Source: Erythrobacter sp. (GTDB taxonomy: Bacteria > Pseudomonadota > Alphaproteobacteria > Sphingomonadales > Sphingomonadaceae). From it: a stretch of 64,000 nucleotides of DNA. Below, in pieces: positions 53,567 to 61,792 of this stretch (position 1 is the first letter of the stretch; every line of letters begins with the position of its first letter). The stretch covers positions 124,001 through 188,000 of the forward strand of contig JAACTB010000007.1 in assembly GCA_009993605.1 (NCBI GenBank), given 5' to 3'. Both the position numbers and the translations under genes were made by a program. A model generated the notes under the pieces. The model worked only from the letters and a program-made list of their open reading frames with translations. It was not told the origin of the DNA and ran no database searches.

Positions 53567-54283
53567 ATGCGACCTTCAGGACGCGCGCCCGACGAGATGC
53601 GCGCCATTTCCATCGAAACCGGTTTCACCAAGCACGCCGAAGGGTCCTGCCTGATCAGTTTCGGCGAGACCAAGGTGCTGTGCAATGCCAGCATCGAGGA
53701 TCGCACTCCGCCCTGGCTGCGCGGAAAGGGTGAAGGCTGGGTGACGGCGGAATATTCGATGCTCCCCCGCTCGACCCATACGCGCAGCATGCGCGAAGCG
53801 GTGAAAGGCAAGCTGGGCGGTCGCACGCAGGAAATACAGCGCCTGATCGGGCGCAGCCTTCGAACCGTGGTCGATCTTAAAAAGCTCGGCGAGCGCCAGA
53901 TCACGGTCGATTGCGACGTGCTGCAGGCGGACGGCGGAACCCGCACGGCGTCGATCTCGGGCGCATGGGTCGCTTTGCGGCTCGCGGTGGATGGCCTCAT
54001 GAAACAGGGGCTCATCAAGGAAGACCCGATCACTGCCAAGATCGCCGCGATATCCTGCGGTATCTACAAGGACACGCCGGTGCTCGACCTCGATTATCCC
54101 GAGGATTCGAACGCGGAGGCGGATGCGAATTTCGTCCTTATCGAAGGCGGCAAGATCGCCGAAGCGCAAGCGACGGCCGAAGGCGCGCCTTTCGACGAGG
54201 AGGGCCTGCTGCGCCTGCTCCGCCTCGCCCGGATCGGGTGCGATCGCATCTTTGCCGCGCAGGCAGACGCGGTGCGCGCATGA
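53567..54283 (+). CDS. rph: Ribonuclease PH
   Basis: The 238-residue phosphorolytic exoribonuclease trims tRNA 3' ends using inorganic phosphate. It opens [42 protein letters not shown] (span residues 1-42) and includes the RNase PH signature [19 protein letters not shown] and [20 protein letters not shown]. Length and order rph-rdgB are typical. The last codons overlap rdgB by 4 nt. Confidence 0.97.
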   Translation: MRPSGRAPDEMRAISIETGFTKHAEGSCLISFGETKVLCNASIEDRTPPWLRGKGEGWVTAEYSMLPRSTHTRSMREAVKGKLGGRTQEIQRLIGRSLRTVVDLKKLGERQITVDCDVLQADGGTRTASISGAWVALRLAVDGLMKQGLIKEDPITAKIAAISCGIYKDTPVLDLDYPEDSNAEADANFVLIEGGKIAEAQATAEGAPFDEEGLLRLLRLARIGCDRIFAAQADAVRA

Positions 54284-54906
54284 AGCGGCTCGGCTCCGGC
54301 TCGCTGGTGATCGCCACGCACAATGCGGGCAAACTCCGCGAGATCGGCGCCCTGCTGGAACCTTACGGCGTCAAATGCCTCTCCGCAGGATCGCTCGGCC
54401 TGCCCGAGCCTGCCGAAACGGGTAGCACTTTCGTCGAAAACGCGCTGATCAAGGCGCGCGCGTCGGCGGAAGCATCGGGCATGGCGGCGCTGGCCGACGA
54501 TAGCGGGCTGTCGGTGGCCGCGCTCGACGGGCGCCCAGGGGTCTACACAGCCGATTGGGCCGAGCGTCAATGGTTCGAAGGCGAACCGGGGCGCGACTGG
54601 TTCATGGCGATGGGCAAGGTCGAAGGAATGCTGCGCGAGCGTGGGGACGATGTCGATCGCAGCGCCGCGTTCCATTGCGTCCTCGCGATCGCCTGGCCGG
54701 ACGGCGAGTATGCGGTATACGAAGGAATCGCGCCCGGATCGCTGACCTGGCCGCCGCGCGGCGAAATGGGCTTCGGCTACGACCCGGTCTTCGTGCCCGA
54801 AGGCCTCGACCAGACCTTTGCCGAGATCGCGCCGGAGGAGAAGCATAGGATCAGCCACCGGGCCGATGCCTTCGCGAAATTGGTGGCGGAGCAGTTCGGC
54901 AGCTAG
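54280..54906 (+). CDS. rdgB: Non-canonical purine NTP pyrophosphatase (RdgB/HAM1 family)
   Basis: The 208-residue enzyme hydrolyses dITP, XTP and related mutagenic nucleotides to monophosphates. The start is the ATG overlapping the rph stop. Motifs: [55 protein letters not shown] and the C-terminal [15 protein letters not shown] with [10 protein letters not shown]. With mazG elsewhere in the window it contributes nucleotide-pool sanitation. It ends 10 nt from the convergent CAP gene. Confidence 0.96.
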   Translation: MKRLGSGSLVIATHNAGKLREIGALLEPYGVKCLSAGSLGLPEPAETGSTFVENALIKARASAEASGMAALADDSGLSVAALDGRPGVYTADWAERQWFEGEPGRDWFMAMGKVEGMLRERGDDVDRSAAFHCVLAIAWPDGEYAVYEGIAPGSLTWPPRGEMGFGYDPVFVPEGLDQTFAEIAPEEKHRISHRADAFAKLVAEQFGS

Positions 54907-54916
54907 CCGTGCGAGC

Positions 54917-55525
54917 CTAATGGGCGCGGCGGCCCATCACATTGCCAGCGGGGAAATAGCGGCACACCAAGACGTCGTTCCCGCGCGCACTCGCCACCGC
55001 GCAGCCGACCTCGCGCGTGTCGCGCCAGACGATCTGGGTGTAATGGCCGACATCCGCCCAGTTTCCGGTGTTCGACACGTCGGGAAAGGTGGCGTGGCGA
55101 TAATGGCGACGCTCGTCGAGGAACATGCCGACCATGCCGTCGACATCCCATCCGCCAGATGTGCCCATCCAAAGATTCTCGCCCGTCCCGTTGCGCGTGC
55201 GATCGTCGGCATGTTGCAGCACGCCGCTACGGCTCAGATGACCCGCCCATTCCGCAGCCTCGCGTTCGAGGTGGGGATTCCAGACGAGATCGGGTACGCG
55301 TAGGCGGCGGCGTTCGGCATTGTGCATCGCTAGAATGCGTGCGGCATGATCGGACGTCTGGCGCACCGAATAATTCGCCTGGCGAATTTGCTGACCTTTC
55401 GCATTGTCCCCACTCGGTGCACCACGCGCCGAGGGTGCACGCTCGCTTGCGAAGAGCGGCGCTGCCGTGGCAATAGTAAGTGCGAGAGCGCTGGCGATTG
55501 CCGCGCGAAACCCTACCCGTCCCAT
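54917..55525 (-). CDS. Exported CAP-domain (SCP/PR-1-like) protein
   Basis: The 202-residue protein begins with a signal peptide (AAIASALALTIATAAPLFA). The CAP domain spans about residues 62-195: AMHNAERRRLRVPDLVWNPHLEREAAEWAGHLSRSG, GENLWMG, and VGHYTQIVWRDTREVGCAVA, where HYTQIVW is the CAP signature and His residues form the conserved cavity. Bacterial CAP proteins are secreted and mostly uncharacterised. Two Cys (VGCAV, LVCRYF) probably pair. It is divergent from hemW with 57 nt between. Confidence 0.92.
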   Translation of the reverse strand: MGRVGFRAAIASALALTIATAAPLFASERAPSARGAPSGDNAKGQQIRQANYSVRQTSDHAARILAMHNAERRRLRVPDLVWNPHLEREAAEWAGHLSRSGVLQHADDRTRNGTGENLWMGTSGGWDVDGMVGMFLDERRHYRHATFPDVSNTGNWADVGHYTQIVWRDTREVGCAVASARGNDVLVCRYFPAGNVMGRRAH

Positions 55526-55582
55526 GGCGCCGATTTCGCCTGACCGGGATTAAGATTTGCTGAAAGGTTTGGACAGAATTCG

Positions 55583-56734
55583 ATGGCGCGCGCGCTTTAC
55601 ATCCACTGGCCGTTCTGCCTGGCGAAATGCCCCTATTGCGATTTCAACAGCCATGTCCGCAGCGGCGTCGACACGGCAGCCTGGGAAGCCGCCTTGCTCG
55701 CGGATCTGCGGTTCGAGGCGGAATTGGCCGCGGGCGAACCGCTCGACAGTATCTTCTTCGGCGGCGGCACGCCGAGCCTGATGCCGCCGGAACTGGTCGC
55801 GCGGCTGCTGGCCGAGGCCGAACTTTTGTGGGGCTTCGCGCCCGATATCGAAATTACGCTGGAGGCCAATCCATCCTCGGTAGAGACCGGCAAATTCGGC
55901 GCTTTGGCCCAAGCGGGTGTCAATCGCGTCTCGCTCGGCGTGCAGGCGCTCGACGATGACGTCCTGCGGTTTCTCGGCCGCCTCCACGATGGGAACGAGG
56001 CTCTCGTCGCGCTCGAAACCGCCCAGCGCCAGTTCAAGCGGGTGAGTTTCGATCTGATCTATGCCCGCCCCGGACAGAGCGAGGCGCAATGGCATCGGGA
56101 ACTGACGCGCGCACTCGATTTCGGGACCGGCCATCTTTCGCTCTACCAGCTCACGATCGAACCGCAGACGCGCTTCGCCACCGATGTGCGGCGCGCAATC
56201 TTCACTCCGCTCGACGATGAACGGGCCGCCGATCTCTATATCCAGACGCAGGAGATGACTCAGGCGGCGGGCCTTCCCGCCTACGAGATCAGCAACCATG
56301 CCCGTTCGGGCGAGGAAAGCCGCCACAACCTCACCTATTGGCGCTATCGCGATTATGTCGGGATCGGGCCCGGCGCGCATGGACGGCGGGGCGCCATGGC
56401 GACTCAGCGCCACAAGAAGCCCGAGAACTATCTCGCCGCTATCGCCCGGCAGGGCCATGGCCTTCAGGACGGGCGCGCGCTGGGTACATCCGAACAGGCG
56501 AGCGAGGCGCTGTTGATGGGCCTCCGCCTTGCGGAGGGCGTCGATCTGGCCGCGCTCGGTTCCCGGTTCGGTTTTGCGCCGGATCACCTGATCGATGCTG
56601 ACAAGTTGGCGCTTCACCAAAGGCTCGGCCTCTCGCGGCGTGAAGGGGATCGGGTCGTCGTCACGCCCGCAGGAATGCCTTTGCTCGACGCGCTGCTCGC
56701 AGATCTCGTGCCTGCCGATCTGGTCGCCGCGTGA
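55583..56734 (+). CDS. hemW: Radical SAM heme chaperone HemW
   Basis: The 383-residue protein has the radical SAM cluster ligands C12, C16 and C19 in FCLAKCPYCDFNSH, then the HemW features SIFFGGGTPSLMPPELV and SLGVQALDDDVLRFLGRLHDG. The HemW C-terminal domain follows (GLRLAEGVDLAALGSRFG). HemW binds heme and inserts it into respiratory proteins; it lacks the extra N-terminal cysteine motif of coproporphyrinogen dehydrogenase HemN, so HemW is preferred. It overlaps xerC by 4 nt. Confidence 0.94.
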   Translation: MARALYIHWPFCLAKCPYCDFNSHVRSGVDTAAWEAALLADLRFEAELAAGEPLDSIFFGGGTPSLMPPELVARLLAEAELLWGFAPDIEITLEANPSSVETGKFGALAQAGVNRVSLGVQALDDDVLRFLGRLHDGNEALVALETAQRQFKRVSFDLIYARPGQSEAQWHRELTRALDFGTGHLSLYQLTIEPQTRFATDVRRAIFTPLDDERAADLYIQTQEMTQAAGLPAYEISNHARSGEESRHNLTYWRYRDYVGIGPGAHGRRGAMATQRHKKPENYLAAIARQGHGLQDGRALGTSEQASEALLMGLRLAEGVDLAALGSRFGFAPDHLIDADKLALHQRLGLSRREGDRVVVTPAGMPLLDALLADLVPADLVAA

Positions 56735-57639
56735 GCAAAGCCGACCTTCTCGAGGCGTGGCATGGGCATCTTACGAACGGACGGCGGCGATCTCCCCATA
56801 CCGTCCGCGCGTATACCGTCGCGGCGCGGCGGCTGATCAAGGCGATCGATGCGAAGGATTTCGAAACGCTCGCTCGGATCGATACTGCGCGATTGCGCAG
56901 CCATCTGGCAGAGCGGCGGCAGGATGGCCTATCGAATGCCTCGGTCGCGCGAGAATTGTCGGCCTTGAAAAGCTTTCTCGGTTTCGCCCGCGAACAGGCT
57001 GGGCTAAATGACCGCGCCGCGCCGCGCCTGCGCGGGCCGCGGATCAAGAAGGGTCTGCCCCGCCCGGTCACGCCCGATGATGCCATCGGCCTTACCGAAA
57101 CGGTCTCGGAGCAGGCGCAAGCGGAATGGATCGGTGCGCGCGACCGGGCGGTGCTGCTGTTGCTCTATGGCGCGGGGCTGCGCATTGCCGAGGCGTTGTC
57201 GCTTCGCTTCGAGGACGCCCCGCTCGGCGATCGGCTGACCGTGACCGGCAAAGGCGGCAAACAGCGCGTGGTGCCCATTCTTCCGCTCGTGCGCGATGCG
57301 GTTGCGGAGTATCTTAGGCTTCAGCCTTTCGCGGCTGGACCGGAGGACGCTCTTTTTCGCGGTGTGAAAGGCGGTCCCCTGTCGCAAGGCATGGTGCAGA
57401 AGGCCGTGGCGCAGGCGCGGATCGCGCTTGGCCTTCCGGCGACCGCCACGCCCCATGCGCTGCGCCACAGCTTCGCGACCCATCTGCTGGGCGCGGGCGC
57501 CGATCTGCGCAGCCTTCAGGAATTGCTCGGCCATGCGAGCCTGGGATCGACGCAGATCTACACCAAGGTGGATGCGGCGACGATGCTGGACGCCTATCGG
57601 ACGGCCCATCCGCGCGCCCGCTCCCGCGCCGACGATTAA
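56731..57639 (+). CDS. xerC: Tyrosine recombinase XerC
   Basis: The 302-residue recombinase resolves chromosome dimers at dif with XerD. The N-terminal SAM-like domain (LLEAWHGHLTNGRRRSPHTVRAY) is followed by the catalytic domain with all active residues: R151 (GAGLRIAEAL), K175 (GKGGKQRV), H242 and R245 (PHALRHSFATHL), H268 (LLGHASLG) and Y277 (STQIYTKV). Start is coupled to hemW by ATGA. Its 3' end overlaps convergent dedA by 4 nt. It is chromosomal housekeeping, not a sign of a mobile element. Confidence 0.94.
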   Translation: MSKADLLEAWHGHLTNGRRRSPHTVRAYTVAARRLIKAIDAKDFETLARIDTARLRSHLAERRQDGLSNASVARELSALKSFLGFAREQAGLNDRAAPRLRGPRIKKGLPRPVTPDDAIGLTETVSEQAQAEWIGARDRAVLLLLYGAGLRIAEALSLRFEDAPLGDRLTVTGKGGKQRVVPILPLVRDAVAEYLRLQPFAAGPEDALFRGVKGGPLSQGMVQKAVAQARIALGLPATATPHALRHSFATHLLGAGADLRSLQELLGHASLGSTQIYTKVDAATMLDAYRTAHPRARSRADD

Positions 57640-58241
57640 CGCTTCGCGCGCGGCTTCCAAGTCATGAACCGCCAAAGATAGCCGACCACCGACAGCACGA
57701 TCGTCGCGATGACGATCCCGCTCACCACCCAGCCACTGTCCCCGAAGGTGCGCGCCAGCCACTGTGTTCCGCCGATCAGGATCGCATTCCAAAGCGCCGC
57801 GCCCGCTGCGGTAAAGATGCAGAATTTCCAGGGGTTCATATGTGCCAGACCCGCCGGAAGGCTGATCATGGTGCGCATGACCGGCGTCGCCCGCAGAATA
57901 AAGACGACCCAATGCCCGTGCTTGCGGAAGAAGTGCGAAGCCGCCTCGACATCCTCCCATTCCAGCGTCAGCCAGCGTCCCCAGCGGTCGATGAACGGGC
58001 CGAGCCGTTCGTAGCCCCATTTGTCGCCGAGCCAGAACCAGACGTAATTTCCCGCCAGGGTTCCCGCCGTGCCGACCGCGAGGATTTCCCAGAAGGTGAA
58101 TGTACCCCGCTCGATCGCCAGCGCGGCGGAGCCCATGATCGCCTCGGATGGCACGGGCGGAAAGATGTTCTCCAGCGCCATGAGCAACGCGATCCCGAAC
58201 AGGCCGAGCCGCTCGACGATGGCGACGATGATATGGTCCAT
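57636..58241 (-). CDS. DedA family membrane protein
   Basis: The 201-residue inner-membrane protein has the DedA/VTT pattern: N-terminal LGLFGIALLMALENIFPPVPSEAIMGSAA, a middle region GTLAGNYVWFWLGDKWGYERLGPFIDR and the basic arginine stretch FILRATPVMRTMISLPAGLAHMNPWKF. DedA proteins support membrane homeostasis and are now linked to lipid carrier recycling, including undecaprenyl phosphate. Substrate here is not deducible. It lies 31 nt downstream of gshB on the same strand. Confidence 0.92.
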   Translation of the reverse strand: MDHIIVAIVERLGLFGIALLMALENIFPPVPSEAIMGSAALAIERGTFTFWEILAVGTAGTLAGNYVWFWLGDKWGYERLGPFIDRWGRWLTLEWEDVEAASHFFRKHGHWVVFILRATPVMRTMISLPAGLAHMNPWKFCIFTAAGAALWNAILIGGTQWLARTFGDSGWVVSGIVIATIVLSVVGYLWRFMTWKPRAKR

Positions 58242-58272
58242 GGCTCGTCTAACGGACGGGCCCGCGAATGGT

Positions 58273-59238
58273 TCAGACGTTCAGCCGCCGCTCGATCGCG
58301 TCCCAGATGCGGCCTGCCGTATCCGTGCCGTTGAATTGGTCGATCGCCACGATGCCGGTCGGACTGGTGACGTTGATCTCCGTCAGCCAATTTCCCCCGA
58401 TTACGTCGATGCCGACAAAGACCAGTCCGCGCTTTTTCAGTTCGGGGCCCATCGCGGCGCAGATCTCTTCCTCGCGCGCGGTCAAAGTCGCGGCCTCGGC
58501 ATATCCGCCCTGGGCGAGGTTGGAGCGGAACTCCCCTTCCCCCGGCTTGCGGTTGATCGCGCCGGTGAATTCCCCGTCGACCAGCACGATCCTTTTGTCG
58601 CCCTCGCTTACCTCGGGGAGGAAGGGCTGGACCATATGCGCTTCGGGCCAGGTGCGGTTGAAGACTTCGAACAGGGCGGACAGATTGCCGCCATCGGCAT
58701 CGATCTTGAAAATGGCCTTGCCGCCATTCCCGTGCAGCGGCTTGACCACGACCGCGCCGTGTTCCGCCTGGAAAGCGCGCACCGCATCGAGGCTGCGCGC
58801 GATCAGCGTCGGCGGCATGAAGCGCGCGTAATCGAGCACGAACATCTTTTCCGGCGCATTCACGACCTCGCGCGGATCGTTGACGACCAGAGTTTCGCCC
58901 CGGAGCCGATCGAGGATGAAGGCCGCGCTGATGTAGCCGAGATCGAAGGGCGGGTCCTGCCGCATCAGAACCACGTCGATGTCGCGGGCGAGATCGATCC
59001 GGCGCGGCTCTTCAGCGCTGAAATGGTCGCCCTCGACCCGCTGGACCGTGACCGGCCGCGCGATCGCGGTGATCCTGCCGCGCGGGCTGCCGTCGCTTTC
59101 CCAGGCGAGCGAGCCGACATCGTAATGAAAGAGCGTATGTCCGCGCGCCTGCGCCGCTTCCATCAGGGCGAAGGAGCTGTCGCCCGCGATCTTGATCGTT
59201 TCCAGCGGGTCCATCTGGACGGCGACACATAGGGTCAT
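58273..59238 (-). CDS. gshB: Glutathione synthetase
   Basis: The 321-residue ATP-grasp enzyme joins gamma-glutamylcysteine and glycine. The N-terminal domain begins VAVQMDPLETIKIAGDSSFALMEAAQARGH (span residues 5-34), followed by VLMRQDPPFDLGYISAAFILD; ATP-grasp elements include VVKPLHGNGGKAIFKI, GDKRIVLVDGEFTGAI and VFVGIDVIGGNWLTEINVTSP. Its product could protect the CPA2 antiporter and redox proteins here, but no operon link exists. It lies 45 nt downstream of the yraN gene. Confidence 0.97.
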   Translation of the reverse strand: MTLCVAVQMDPLETIKIAGDSSFALMEAAQARGHTLFHYDVGSLAWESDGSPRGRITAIARPVTVQRVEGDHFSAEEPRRIDLARDIDVVLMRQDPPFDLGYISAAFILDRLRGETLVVNDPREVVNAPEKMFVLDYARFMPPTLIARSLDAVRAFQAEHGAVVVKPLHGNGGKAIFKIDADGGNLSALFEVFNRTWPEAHMVQPFLPEVSEGDKRIVLVDGEFTGAINRKPGEGEFRSNLAQGGYAEAATLTAREEEICAAMGPELKKRGLVFVGIDVIGGNWLTEINVTSPTGIVAIDQFNGTDTAGRIWDAIERRLNV

Positions 59239-59283
59239 AGCTTGCCTTCTCGTTCGATAAGCGGGGCAGCGCGCTTTGCGCTT

Positions 59284-59634
59284 CTAAGGCTGCCAGGCGT
59301 TGGCGATGTGGCGCGGCAGGGCGCCGGGTGCAAGCAGGATCACGTCGATGCGGATATCCTCGCCCTGGGTCGCATAGTCATGCGCCACGCATTCGACCGC
59401 CGCAGCCACCCTCGCGAGGCGGCGTTCGTCGATCGCGAGATCGAGATCGGCCTTGTGGCGCCGCCATTTCACTTCGACGAAGGCGACCAGCCCCGCGCGC
59501 TTCGCCACGAGATCGATCTCGCCCCGCGGCGTCTTCACGCGCGAGGCAAGAATGCTCCAGCCCTTGGCGCGCAGCCAGACTGCGGCGCGCGTTTCGCCTT
59601 CGCGGCCGTTCTTCTCCGCCAGCTGGCGCTTCAT
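59284..59634 (-). CDS. yraN: YraN family protein (UPF0102), predicted nuclease fold
   Basis: The 116-residue protein starts at ATG 59634, which overlaps the rsmI stop as ATGA; the longer frame to 59841 lies in rsmI. It has the UPF0102 pattern GREGETRAAVWLRAKGWSILASR, RGEIDLVAKRAGLVAFVEVKWR, where E, D and E-x-K form an endonuclease-like (PD-(D/E)xK) active site. The biochemical role is unproven. It shows the usual order rsmI-yraN in Proteobacteria. Confidence 0.92.
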   Translation of the reverse strand: MKRQLAEKNGREGETRAAVWLRAKGWSILASRVKTPRGEIDLVAKRAGLVAFVEVKWRRHKADLDLAIDERRLARVAAAVECVAHDYATQGEDIRIDVILLAPGALPRHIANAWQP

Positions 59635-60494
59635 TCGCGGCGCATCTCCAGCGCGCGGACATAAAGTGCCTTGCGGTCCTCTCCGGTCGCCTTGGCCACC
59701 TGCGCCGCGGCCTGCGAGGGCTTGAGCGTATCGAGCGCCTCCCACAACAGCGCTTCGATGTCCGCGTCCGAGGAATGCGTTTCGACCGGCGGGCCGATCA
59801 GCAGCACGATCTCTCCCTTGGGCGGATGTTTCTCGAACCACGCGATCAGGCCGGGGGCGAGGCCGCGGCGCAATTCCTCGTGCAGCTTGGTCAGTTCGCG
59901 CGCCACCGCGATCTCGCGCTCGGGCAAGACCTCGCCGATGGCGGCGAGCGATTTGAGCAAGCGAGGTGCCGTCTCGTAGAACACGATGGTCGCGTCGACC
60001 TGCGCGACATCCGCCAGCGCATCGCGCCGGGCCTTGTCCTTGCTGGGCAGAAACCCCGCGAAGAGGAAGCGATCATTGGGCAGGCCCGACAGCGTCAATC
60101 CAGCAATAACCGCGCAGGCGCCCGGGATGACCGTCACCGGTATCCCCTCCGCCCGGCAATCATTGACCAGGCGATAGCCGGGGTCGGATACCAGCGGCGT
60201 CCCCGCATCGCTGACCAGCGCGACCGCGCGATCCCGCATCGAATTGACCAGCCTTTCGCGGTCGCGATGCTCGCTGTGATCGTCGTACCGCCAGAGCGGT
60301 TTCGACAGGCCGAGATGCTTCATCAGCTTGCCGGTCACCCGCGTATCCTCACATGCAACGCCGCTGCAACGGCGTAGCACATCCACTGCACGCAGGGTGA
60401 TATCCCCAAGATTGCCAATCGGGGTCGCCACGATGTAGAGACCGGCAGGAAGAGGTTGGAGATTTGGCGCGTCGTCGATCACGCCAGCAGCCAT
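59631..60494 (-). CDS. rsmI: 16S rRNA (cytidine1402-2'-O)-methyltransferase RsmI
   Basis: The start at 60494 (MAAGVIDDAPNL) gives 287 residues; the frame further upstream belongs to the antisense of the neighbouring gene. The SAM-dependent tetrapyrrole-methylase fold shows GLYIVATPIGNLGDITLRAVDVL, CEDTRVTGKLM, LVSDAGTPLVSDPGYRLV and VIPGACAVIAGLTLSGLP. It methylates C1402 in the decoding centre of 16S rRNA. It is divergent from the LpoA-like gene, with only 27 nt between the starts. Confidence 0.96.
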   Translation of the reverse strand: MAAGVIDDAPNLQPLPAGLYIVATPIGNLGDITLRAVDVLRRCSGVACEDTRVTGKLMKHLGLSKPLWRYDDHSEHRDRERLVNSMRDRAVALVSDAGTPLVSDPGYRLVNDCRAEGIPVTVIPGACAVIAGLTLSGLPNDRFLFAGFLPSKDKARRDALADVAQVDATIVFYETAPRLLKSLAAIGEVLPEREIAVARELTKLHEELRRGLAPGLIAWFEKHPPKGEIVLLIGPPVETHSSDADIEALLWEALDTLKPSQAAAQVAKATGEDRKALYVRALEMRRE

Positions 60495-60521
60495 GAACCA
60501 GGGACCGGGGACCGGGCAAGC

Positions 60522-61694
60522 ATGAAGACATTCGCAATCACCCGTCGATTGGCCATGGTAGCCGGCAGCGCGGCCTTGCTGGGCGCCTGTTCGATCATTC
60601 CGCGCGGCGCCGACGTGCCGAGCCGCCCGATCGAGAACGCCCCCCTTCCCGAACCGACCGAGACCGGGCTGCCGCAGGATCAGGACCGGCATCGCATCGC
60701 CCTGCTGGTTCCGATGTCGGGTGACAACGGCGCGGTCGGCCAGTCGATCGCCAATGCCACGACGATGGCGATCCTCGATACCAATGCGGACAATCTGCGG
60801 ATCACCGCCTACGACACGGCGGCCAATCCGCGCGATGCGGCGCGCCGGGCGGTGGCGGATGGCAACAAGCTGATCCTTGGCCCGCTGATGGGCGAGAATG
60901 TCGGCGCGGTTCTTTCCGAAGCCCGCCGGGCGGATGTGCCGCTGATCTCGTTCTCCAACGATGCCTCGATCGCGTCGCCCGACGTCTTCGTAATGGGACA
61001 GATCCCCGAACAATCGATCCGCCGCTCGGTCGAATATGCGCGCGAAGCCAAGGGCGTGCGCGATTTCGCGGTAATCGCGCCCGAAGGCGAATACGGCCGC
61101 CGTGCGGAAGCCGCCTTGCAGACCGCCGTCGCCGATTTCGGCGGGCGCGTGGTCGGGCGCGAAAGCTATGCGCGCGGCAACACGTCGGTGGTTTCGGCCA
61201 TGGACAGGCTGGTGGCGCGCGGCGGCTTCGGCGGGCTCCTGATCGCCGACAGCGCCCGCCTCGCCACCCAGGCGGCGGGCCGCGTGAAGCCCGGTGGAGC
61301 CGGCAACACGCTCATCATCGGCACCGAATTGTGGAGCGGGGATGCTTCGGTCACACGGGCGTCCGCTCTGCGCGGTGCGATCTTCTCTGCCGTGTCGGAC
61401 GATCGCTATCGCCGCTTCGTGGACAGTTACGAAGCGCGCTTCGGCGCTCAGCCCTATCGCATCTCGACGCTGGGGTACGATGCCGTGCTCCTCACTCTGC
61501 GCGTGGCGCGCGACTGGCGCGTGGGGCGCGATTTCCCGGTCTCGCAATTGCGCGACAGCGGCGGTTTCGTCGGGCTGGACGGTCCCTTCCGGTTCGGCCG
61601 CAGCGGCGTGATCGAACGCGCTTTCGAAGTGCGCGAGATCCGCAATGGCCAGGTCGTGGTGGTCGATCCCGCGCCCAACCGTTTCGACGACTGA
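60522..61694 (+). CDS. LpoA-like penicillin-binding protein activator lipoprotein
   Basis: The ATG at 60522 (MKTFAITRRLAMV) gives 390 residues; 22 upstream codons are open but would precede the signal peptide. The lipobox is AALLGAC, Cys24. Mature residues about 55-390 form a type I periplasmic-binding fold (HRIALLVPMSGDNGAVGQSI, GPLMGENVGAVLSEARRADVPLISFSND as a span of residues about 125-152). The family near rsmI and yraN is 'penicillin-binding protein activator' (LpoA-like), which in enterobacteria stimulates PBP1A from the outer membrane. A ligand-binding role is also possible; the N-terminal TPR part of LpoA is missing. Confidence 0.85.
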   Translation: MKTFAITRRLAMVAGSAALLGACSIIPRGADVPSRPIENAPLPEPTETGLPQDQDRHRIALLVPMSGDNGAVGQSIANATTMAILDTNADNLRITAYDTAANPRDAARRAVADGNKLILGPLMGENVGAVLSEARRADVPLISFSNDASIASPDVFVMGQIPEQSIRRSVEYAREAKGVRDFAVIAPEGEYGRRAEAALQTAVADFGGRVVGRESYARGNTSVVSAMDRLVARGGFGGLLIADSARLATQAAGRVKPGGAGNTLIIGTELWSGDASVTRASALRGAIFSAVSDDRYRRFVDSYEARFGAQPYRISTLGYDAVLLTLRVARDWRVGRDFPVSQLRDSGGFVGLDGPFRFGRSGVIERAFEVREIRNGQVVVVDPAPNRFDD

Positions 61695-61792
61695 AGTCCA
61701 AGCCCGCATCGCCTCGCGCCTTCCGTCACTCGACTGGGGGCAGAGCGCGGCGCGCGCTTGTGACCTTGGGGGCTGATGGGCATATATCGCCC

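Noticed and set aside
56731-57639. XerC as a phage or island integrase
   Set aside because: It is coupled to hemW, has XerC length and motifs, and lies in core sequence.
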